In this document: positions 58,438-64,000 of the stretch, one piece after another
Numbering within the stretch: the first letter of the stretch is position 1
Layout: each line of letters starts with the position of its first letter
Source: Njordibacter sp905182035
GTDB taxonomy: Bacteria; Pseudomonadota; Gammaproteobacteria; Pseudomonadales; Balneatricaceae
Length of the DNA: 64,000 bases
Direction of reading: 5' to 3'
Assembly (NCBI RefSeq): GCF_047730075.1
Contig: NZ_CP159831.1
Span: 310,001-374,000, forward strand
Notes under the pieces: generated by a model
Seen by the model: only the letters and a program-made list of their open reading frames with translations
What the model was told of the DNA's origin: nothing
Databases searched by the model: none
Translations under genes and position numbers: made by a program

Positions 58438-59013
58438 ATGCCAGAAACTCATGTTAATCGCTGTAGTTGGCCTACAAAAGATGAGCAATATCTAACTTAC
58501 CATGATCAAGAGTGGGGCCGACCGGTGCATGATGACGATCGACTATTTGAGCAACTTGTATTAGAAGGTGCTCAGGCTGGATTGTCTTGGATCACTATAC
58601 TCAAGCGCCGACATCATTATAAGCGTGTCTTCTGCCAGTATGATGTAGTTACGTTGGCAGCATTTACTGAGCATGATATTGCTGCAGCGCTGCAAGATAA
58701 GGGCATTATCCGCAACCGTTTGAAGGTCCAAAGTGTAGTCAACAACGCTGCAAAATTCATTGACATTCAACAAGAATTTGGTAGCTTTGACGCCTATATC
58801 TGGGGTTTTGTTGACGGTGTCACTATAGTTAATAAGTTTGAAAAAAACGCTAATATTCCCACCCAAACCGAGCTTTCCGCCCGGATTGCCAAAGACCTAA
58901 AAAAACGTGAATTTAAGTTTGTTGGACCTATTGGTATGTATGCCTACATGCAGTCCATTGGCATGGTTAATGATCATTTAACAAGTTGCTTTTGTTATTC
59001 AGAGTGCTGTTAA
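58438..59013 (+). CDS. tag: DNA-3-methyladenine glycosylase I
   Basis: Removes 3-methyladenine from alkylated DNA, 191 residues. The N-terminal RCSWPTKDEQYLTYHDQEWG and AQAGLSWITILKRR match E. coli Tag; KKREFKFVGPIG and MVNDHLTSCFCY complete it. The Cys/His zinc-snap residues are in the N- and C-terminal segments. The next gene starts 8 bases after its stop. Confidence 0.95.
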   Translation: MPETHVNRCSWPTKDEQYLTYHDQEWGRPVHDDDRLFEQLVLEGAQAGLSWITILKRRHHYKRVFCQYDVVTLAAFTEHDIAAALQDKGIIRNRLKVQSVVNNAAKFIDIQQEFGSFDAYIWGFVDGVTIVNKFEKNANIPTQTELSARIAKDLKKREFKFVGPIGMYAYMQSIGMVNDHLTSCFCYSECC

Positions 59014-59021
59014 GAGTGAGT

Positions 59022-59915
59022 ATGAAGCGCGCAATTGGGTGGATTTTAGCCGTTGTATTGTTAGTCGTGATGGGTGGCTTTTTACTAGTGACTTATCAAC
59101 AAGCTGATTATTTGGTGCATCACCCGTTGGAGGCGCGCACCCCTGCAACGCACCAGCCGCAATATTTTGATCTACAAGTGCAAGAAGTGGTATTACTCAA
59201 CCCAAATAGACAGAAGCTTCATGGCTATTTCTCAGCCAGTAATAATGGTGCATATGTAATGTTGCAACATGGATTCAAAGCTAATCGTGGTTACATGCTA
59301 GAAGAAGCCAAAATATTACAAGAGGCAGGTTATGGCATATTAGTAACAAGTATCAGAGCCCATGATCTAAACGACGGTGATGAAATTACTTTTGGTGTGA
59401 GAGAAATGGATGACCTTAACACTTGGTATAACTATCTAATGAACGTACAAGGTGTGGCAAAAGGTAAGGTGGGTTTGTTGGGTAATTCTATGGGTGGGGC
59501 TATGGTAATTGAATATGCTGCGCTTAATCAGGACATTGCAGCAGTGGTTGCTGTGAGTGCATTTTCTTCGTTACAAGATACCATTAATGTTTCAGTTGAA
59601 TACTTCACAGGGTTGCCTGCTTTTCCTTTTGCGCCAATGATTTCGTTTTGGGCAGAAACTATACTGGGCATGGATGTAGCGCAGGCTAATACGGCTAAAG
59701 CCGCTGCAAAGTTGTGTAATACACCGTTGTTTATTATGCAAGGTGGACAAGACATTGTAGTGTCAGTGGAAAGTGGTCAGTGGATTTATGATGCAGCCTG
59801 TGGTGATAAAGAGTTGTGGTTTGAGGAAGCCCTCGGGCACGCTAAATTTGACACAAAAAAACCCGATGAGTTCAAGCATCGGGTTATTGAATTCTTCGAT
59901 AAGTCTTTATTGTAA
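59022..59915 (+). CDS. Membrane-anchored alpha/beta hydrolase
   Basis: 297 residues. One N-terminal membrane helix (WILAVVLLVVMGGFLLV) anchors a periplasm-facing hydrolase. The nucleophile elbow is LLGNSMGGAM, the acid is likely in MQGGQDIVV, and the His in ALGHAKF. Substrate unknown. The ATG at 59022 is preceded by AAGAGTGAG; a frame from 58986 overlapping tag is rejected. The 3' end holds a terminator for the opposite strand. Confidence 0.87.
   Translation: MKRAIGWILAVVLLVVMGGFLLVTYQQADYLVHHPLEARTPATHQPQYFDLQVQEVVLLNPNRQKLHGYFSASNNGAYVMLQHGFKANRGYMLEEAKILQEAGYGILVTSIRAHDLNDGDEITFGVREMDDLNTWYNYLMNVQGVAKGKVGLLGNSMGGAMVIEYAALNQDIAAVVAVSAFSSLQDTINVSVEYFTGLPAFPFAPMISFWAETILGMDVAQANTAKAAAKLCNTPLFIMQGGQDIVVSVESGQWIYDAACGDKELWFEEALGHAKFDTKKPDEFKHRVIEFFDKSLL
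59855..59885 (-). terminator. Terminator of the minus-strand outer-membrane-like gene, inside the hydrolase CDS
   Basis: A perfect 9-bp stem AACCCGATG (59860-59868) / CATCGGGTT (59877-59885) has an 8-base loop. On the minus strand it is followed by a run of T (bases 59855-59860 read as A on the plus strand). It lies inside the last codons of the hydrolase gene. Confidence 0.75.
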
Positions 59916-59922
59916 GGGGTGG

Positions 59923-60513
59923 TTAAAATTGCGCACCAATGCTTACGTTAAAGCCAGAAGAGGTGGCTTTGGTACTAGTTTTAGCTAAAGTAGTAGTTGT
60001 GGATTGATACCCGATGTTTAATACTAAAGCATCCATTAACCCCACATTAAAATCAAATCCAACCTCCAAATCGTCAAACATATTGGTAGTGCTGGTGCCG
60101 ATCTTGAGTGCTAAGCTTGAAGCTTCACCGGTACTTATGTGGTGCATAGCTCCCAGCATCATTAAAGTTTCACTATTGCTCCCTACTTTTGTTCTGTTGG
60201 AGCTGAAATAGGTAGACGTGTCTTCCCCGAGACGATAACGTACACCGAAGTCCATGAATTCAACTTTCGTGTTTGCTGCGTCTAAAGCACTGCTGGAACT
60301 CAGCATGAAGCCTAATTTGTCATTAATAGCCATTTCTGCGCTAATGTGTGCTTTGTTTCCACTGAGGGTATAAAGAGTGCTGTTGACGTAGACTTTTCCG
60401 CTGGCTGAATTAACACCAGCAGTGACTTGACTACCTGCCGCCATACTTGTGGCAGGTATGACTAAACAAACTGCCATGGCAGTTGCTGTTAACGCTTGGC
60501 TTAATATTTTCAT
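59923..60513 (-). CDS. Small outer-membrane beta-barrel-like protein
   Basis: 196 residues from the ATG at 60513, preceded by AAGGA 9 bases upstream. A signal peptide (ALTATAMAVCLVIPATSMA) ends near residue 25, followed by alternating beta-strand pattern rich in Ser/Thr and Gly, ending in Phe (FNVSIGAQF), as expected for an outer-membrane barrel of about eight strands. Family not recognised. It is followed by a terminator inside the neighbouring hydrolase gene. Confidence 0.78.
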   Translation of the reverse strand: MKILSQALTATAMAVCLVIPATSMAAGSQVTAGVNSASGKVYVNSTLYTLSGNKAHISAEMAINDKLGFMLSSSSALDAANTKVEFMDFGVRYRLGEDTSTYFSSNRTKVGSNSETLMMLGAMHHISTGEASSLALKIGTSTTNMFDDLEVGFDFNVGLMDALVLNIGYQSTTTTLAKTSTKATSSGFNVSIGAQF

Positions 60514-60702
60514 GTTCACTTTTCCTTAATTATTCAAATAATCGGCAAAACTTGGACCTATTATGGGGCCATACTGTTTTTTGTGCAATTAATTGGATTG
60601 CATGAGTTTGGCTCATGTTTAGGTCGAAAGCTTCACCCAGCAAGGCAGTAAAGGCTTGTACTATAGTTACATTATTGAAATTAATTCATGGAAGCCTGCC
60701 TT

Positions 60703-61059
60703 ATGAACTTATCTAATGCCTTTCTAACACCCCGCGTATCTTATGCCTCAGTTTACCAAGCTGCATCAGTGGCAGCATTATGTTGCCCTGCCTGTGGCAC
60801 TCCCCAAGAAGATGAGCTGCAGGTTCTGCAGCCGTGTAAACACCTCGCATGTGTATACGACCAAGAAGCTCAGCAATTTACTTTTAAGAGTGATAACTTT
60901 AAACAACGTTTAGCATTGTCACAAACCTCTATTACTGATGAGTTAGACTCCCACGTGTTGGCTCAACTGGGTTATGGTGATGGGCTTTTGGCATTGGATT
61001 TAACCCGCGCGGGATGTTGGAGTCGTGAGCTCTTTGCCTTCGATTTTAATGCCGACTAG
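60703..61059 (+). CDS. Hypothetical Cys-rich protein
   Basis: 118 residues from the ATG at 60703 (MNLSNAFLTP); another ATG at 60688 would add five residues. Cysteines at about 27, 28, 31, 45 and 50 (CCPACG, then CKHLAC) suggest a zinc ribbon. The C-terminal half (LALSQTSITDELDSHVLAQLGYGDG) has no known motif. Family not recognised. Divergent from the outer-membrane-like gene with about 190 bases between. Confidence 0.65.
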   Translation: MNLSNAFLTPRVSYASVYQAASVAALCCPACGTPQEDELQVLQPCKHLACVYDQEAQQFTFKSDNFKQRLALSQTSITDELDSHVLAQLGYGDGLLALDLTRAGCWSRELFAFDFNAD

Positions 61060-61133
61060 GGATTCCTTATTTGCACACTAGAGCCGTTTGCTCTTTAATA
61101 AGCGCTATTGCTCATTTGCTATAGGTTATGTTG

Positions 61134-62072
61134 ATGTCAGAGACGCATCATCAGGTTATACAGATCCTCACCGAGGATGATCAGATTACTCTGCAGGTTC
61201 ACCTGTGGCCAGTTAATGATGCTAAGGGTTGGGTGCACATCATACACGGCATGAGTGAGCATGGTTGGCGCTATGACCATGTGGCAAAAGAGCTGAATAA
61301 TGTGGGCTTTAATGTTAGTGCTGATGATCATCGGGGGCACGGACTCACCGGTAAAGGCATTATTAGTCTTGGCCACGTAGCTAACCAAAACGGTTGGCAT
61401 AAAATGGTGTCGGATCAGGCTGAAATTGTTACACATCTTCAGCAAAGGTGGCCCCAACCCCTCACCATCCTAGGCCACAGTATGGGGTCTTTTTTAGCCA
61501 CAAGGGTAGTGCAGCGATATGCCAAAAAGTTCTCCAAGCAACTTCAAGGGTTAGTACTTTCGGGGTCTAATTACAGCCCGCCTTGGTTGTTTCGTATAGG
61601 GTCTGTAATTGCCTCATTTGAGAGATGGCGCCAAGGGCCATTGGGTAAAAGCAAACTGCTAGAACAATTATCTTTCGGCCGCTTTAATAACAATTTCAAA
61701 CCTGTCCGCACCCCTAAAGATTGGATAAGTTCAGATCCGACAGTGGTGGATGCATACATTGCCGACCCGCTAGCAGGTCACAGTATTAGTAACCAGTTCT
61801 GGTTTGACTTTATGAACGGCCTAGCTGAACTGTCTGAGCCTGATGCTATGGCGCAAATAAATAATGATTTACCCATCTATCTATTTGCTGGTGATAAAGA
61901 CCCCGTCGGCAAGCAGGGCAAAGGAGTTATTGCATTGCAAAAGGCGCTGCAACGGGCCGGATCAAAACAGGTAGATTGCTGTTTGTACCCCAGTGGTCGT
62001 CACGAAATGTTCAATGAGCCAAACAAACAACAAGTCATTAGCGACTTGTTGGTTTGGTTAAGTAAACGTTGA
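61134..62072 (+). CDS. Alpha/beta hydrolase, lysophospholipase / monoacylglycerol lipase-like
   Basis: 312 residues from the ATG at 61134 (an ATG at 61128 is possible). The family pattern is clear: HIIHGMSEHGWRYDHVAKEL for the oxyanion/cap region, ADDHRGHGLTG, the nucleophile in LGHSMGSFLA, the Asp in LFAGDKDPVG, and the His in PSGRHEMFNE. Likely cleaves monoacylglycerols or lysophospholipids. The stop overlaps the next start (TGATG), so the two are coupled. Confidence 0.9.
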   Translation: MSETHHQVIQILTEDDQITLQVHLWPVNDAKGWVHIIHGMSEHGWRYDHVAKELNNVGFNVSADDHRGHGLTGKGIISLGHVANQNGWHKMVSDQAEIVTHLQQRWPQPLTILGHSMGSFLATRVVQRYAKKFSKQLQGLVLSGSNYSPPWLFRIGSVIASFERWRQGPLGKSKLLEQLSFGRFNNNFKPVRTPKDWISSDPTVVDAYIADPLAGHSISNQFWFDFMNGLAELSEPDAMAQINNDLPIYLFAGDKDPVGKQGKGVIALQKALQRAGSKQVDCCLYPSGRHEMFNEPNKQQVISDLLVWLSKR

Positions 62073-62503
62073 TGCTAGATACCTTTGTTGTAGAAACGTT
62101 TGATGCTAAAGATAGTGCAGCCTTAGTGGCCTTGTGGCAAACCTGCGATCTAGTCAAACCATGGAACGACCCCATTAAAGACATTAACCGTAAGCTTAAA
62201 GACTGTGTGGGTGGGTTGTTCGTTATCCATGATGAAAGCAAACTCATTGGCAGTGTTATGGTAGGTTATGACGGTCACCGCGGTAGTGTGTATTATTTAG
62301 CAGTTCATCCACACTATCAGGCACAGGGTCTAGGGTGTTTATTAATGAATCACTGCGAGACCTTTTTATTAGCCCTAGAATGCCCTAAAATAAATCTCTT
62401 TGTGCGCGATACCAATGTTGCCGTATTAGAGTTCTATGGCAACCGTGGGTATGCCCTAGATGCTTCAAAGACGCTAGGAAAACGCCTCATAGCAGATGAT
62501 TAA
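62072..62503 (+). CDS. ypeA: YpeA-type GNAT acetyltransferase
   Basis: 143 residues. WQTCDLVKPWNDPIKDI and VGYDGHRGSVYYLAVHP are close to E. coli YpeA, and the acetyl-CoA loop is YQAQGLGCLL. The ending LGKRLIADD also matches. Substrate unknown. The start ATG overlaps the upstream hydrolase stop codon. Confidence 0.88.
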   Translation: MLDTFVVETFDAKDSAALVALWQTCDLVKPWNDPIKDINRKLKDCVGGLFVIHDESKLIGSVMVGYDGHRGSVYYLAVHPHYQAQGLGCLLMNHCETFLLALECPKINLFVRDTNVAVLEFYGNRGYALDASKTLGKRLIADD

Positions 62504-62512
62504 GGTCAATAT

Positions 62513-63121
62513 ATGACACTGACTACATGGTTTTCACTGGTAGCAATTTGCTGTTTAGGTGCTATGTCGCCTGGGCCAAGTTTAGCAGTGGTGTTAAGGC
62601 ATACTATTAGTAATGGCCGCGCCCACGGTATGGCTACAGCTGTTAGTCATGCAGCAGGTGTAGCCTTATGGGCTTTGCTCACGGTATGGGGCCTAGCGAT
62701 ACTGGTGGTGGAATGGCCACTCATTTATAAGCTGCTTACTTACGCTGGGGCCATGTATTTGATGTGGATGGGCATCAAAGCATTGCGCTCAAAAGGTACT
62801 GGCCCCTTGCAAGTAGAACCTATTATAGCGCCTATGAGCGAAGCGGCTAGAGATGGATTAATGGTGTCTCTACTGAACCCAAAGCTGGCATTTTTCTTTA
62901 TCGCACTATTCTCTCAGTTTGTTTCTGCTGAGTTGGTTATGGCAGACAAACTTATTATGACGGGCACGGCTGCAGTAATTGATGCCGTTTGGTATATCAT
63001 TGTGGCGCTGGCTTTATCTCAATCGAAAGTGCTTGAAAAGTTGCAGTCACAATCGGCCACCATCGATAAGATTAGTGGCGTCATATTGTTGGGTTTAGGC
63101 CTGCGCGTACTCACATTATAG
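62513..63121 (+). CDS. LysE/RhtB family amino acid exporter
   Basis: Inner-membrane exporter of 202 residues with about six membrane segments. The N-terminal motif GAMSPGPSLAVVLRHTI is the family signature, and SLLNPKLAFFFIALFSQF is the second. Substrates of relatives are homoserine, threonine or basic amino acids; none can be assigned. It lies 9 bases after the acetyltransferase in the same operon, and overlaps the convergent PhyH gene by 6 bases. Confidence 0.93.
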   Translation: MTLTTWFSLVAICCLGAMSPGPSLAVVLRHTISNGRAHGMATAVSHAAGVALWALLTVWGLAILVVEWPLIYKLLTYAGAMYLMWMGIKALRSKGTGPLQVEPIIAPMSEAARDGLMVSLLNPKLAFFFIALFSQFVSAELVMADKLIMTGTAAVIDAVWYIIVALALSQSKVLEKLQSQSATIDKISGVILLGLGLRVLTL

Positions 63122-63937
63122 TGACGCTATAGGTTGCAGCCAGTTATCGGTTGGGTAATGACATGCATCGTCTACCAGATGCAAAGTAAAGGCTTGGCGA
63201 GAGCGGTTTGAGGTATTGGCTGCACTGTAGTGGGGTAGTTGACCATGCAGGATGATGAGCGTACCTGCAGGCACTTCTAGCAATTCCAATGATCGTGTGG
63301 GCCATGGTTTATCGTCTAAACATTCAAATTCGGTGCCGCCATTATTTAATAACTTAAAACGTTGCTTCAGGGCAATGTGGTGGCCCCCTGGCAACGCCTG
63401 TAAACAGCCGTTTTCGACCGTAGCGTCTTCTAATGCAAGCCAAAATCCAATACAACTTTTAGGCTCTGTATACAAGAAAGTAGAGTCTTGATGTAGGCCT
63501 ACCTCACCGCCAATACTAGGTTGTTTAAAGATGTGCATAGACTGTATTGCACGTGGTTTTTTGATCCCCAGTTCTCGGCCCACAGTCGCAAAATCCAACT
63601 CTTTAACCATGGTTTTATACACGGGATCTAACAGGTGTTGGGCATGGCCTATTTTGTTGATGGATTGTTGTTTGGGCACTGTAAAGTGGCCTTCACTATC
63701 AATTGCTTTCTCCTCAAAGAAAAACCCAATGCCACTGCCTGATTCTAAAAAGTAATCATCACTAGAGCGTTCTTGCTCATCGGTGGTGAAGATGGAGCGC
63801 TTTTGTGGTGGTTCAAATGATTCAATGAGGTCTGCTGCACGCTGCATTAACACTTGGCGCTGGGCAGGTGATATAAAATCGTTGATAACAAGGTAGCCTT
63901 GTTGATCATACTCTTGAAGTTGCTGAGAGCTAAGCAT
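63116..63937 (-). CDS. Phytanoyl-CoA dioxygenase (PhyH) family protein
   Basis: Fe(II)/2-oxoglutarate-dependent oxygenase of 273 residues from the ATG at 63937 (MLSSQQLQEYDQQGYLVI). The iron ligands are visible: GLHQDSTFLY (HxD) and the distal His in LPHYSAANTSNRSRQAF, which also holds the Arg for 2-oxoglutarate. GFWLALEDATVENGCL is a family segment. The frame is open to 63985 but the earlier residues do not look like the family. Substrate unknown. The 63 bases upstream to the window end show no other feature. Confidence 0.9.
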   Translation of the reverse strand: MLSSQQLQEYDQQGYLVINDFISPAQRQVLMQRAADLIESFEPPQKRSIFTTDEQERSSDDYFLESGSGIGFFFEEKAIDSEGHFTVPKQQSINKIGHAQHLLDPVYKTMVKELDFATVGRELGIKKPRAIQSMHIFKQPSIGGEVGLHQDSTFLYTEPKSCIGFWLALEDATVENGCLQALPGGHHIALKQRFKLLNNGGTEFECLDDKPWPTRSLELLEVPAGTLIILHGQLPHYSAANTSNRSRQAFTLHLVDDACHYPTDNWLQPIASL

Positions 63938-64000
63938 AATTAATGTCCTAAAACCAAAGGCTGACTTTTGCATAAAACAACGCAATATACAAAACCTTTA

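Overview
The window is a stretch of chromosome from a Gram-negative gammaproteobacterium, most likely a marine member of the Oceanospirillales/Pseudomonadales side of the class. This rests on gammaproteobacterial gene neighbourhoods (dksA-gluQ-pcnB-folK-panB-panC, pepA-holC, lptF-lptG, rimI-prfC-yjjV), a FabY-type ketosynthase as in Pseudomonas, and a complete gammaproteobacterial rRNA operon whose argC/erpA/M23 peptidase/tyrS upstream neighbourhood resembles Pseudomonas as I remember it. Base composition looks moderate and fairly even. I see no prophage, IS element, integron integrase or CRISPR array.

Layout. 1-4.8 kb: glycolysis/pentose phosphate cluster tkt(partial)-gap-pgk-fba on the plus strand. 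4.8-9.7 kb: minus-strand pantothenate/folate/RNA-processing operon panC-panB-folK-pcnB-gluQ-dksA. 10-14.6 kb: sfsA, a Rieske protein, PBP1b (mrcB) followed by a TPR lipoprotein that is a candidate LpoP-type activator, and a small membrane protein. 14.6-22.2 kb: hemL, a ClC channel/antiporter, argC, erpA (with an IscR-like operator), an M23 peptidase and tyrS. 22.3-28.6 kb: rrn operon (promoter, boxA, 16S, tRNA-Ile, tRNA-Ala, 23S, 5S, terminator), followed by a rearranged duplicate of the 5S tail plus terminator. 28.6-41.3 kb: DUF2489-like protein, MalY/PatB aminotransferase, a candidate HolD (psi) protein with rimI, a SulP transporter, prfC, yjjV, fabY, DUF3301, yciH, Bax-like glucosaminidase, DUF1244 and dinB. 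41.3-46 kb: RND pump and its periplasmic adaptor. 46-55.3 kb: pdxH, rlmG, an acyltransferase, SlyD-like FKBP, valS, a cold-shock protein, a broken ureohydrolase gene, holC and pepA. 55.5-64 kb: lptF-lptG, RDD protein, tag, two alpha/beta hydrolases, a small outer-membrane-like protein, a Cys-rich unknown, a YpeA-type acetyltransferase, a LysE exporter and a PhyH dioxygenase.

Most of the window is housekeeping, and I do not see a clear new multi-gene system. The strongest unusual signals are: (a) the RND adaptor gene carries two separate tandem duplications of exactly 96 bp each, placed on the two opposite helices of its coiled-coil hairpin on either side of the tip; (b) the 5S tail and terminator are duplicated with stem-preserving changes, an inverted 5S arm and a palindrome-rich insert; (c) a divergent HolD candidate sits at the conserved holD position next to rimI; (d) a decayed agmatinase/arginase-family gene lies at a rearranged valS/holC junction.
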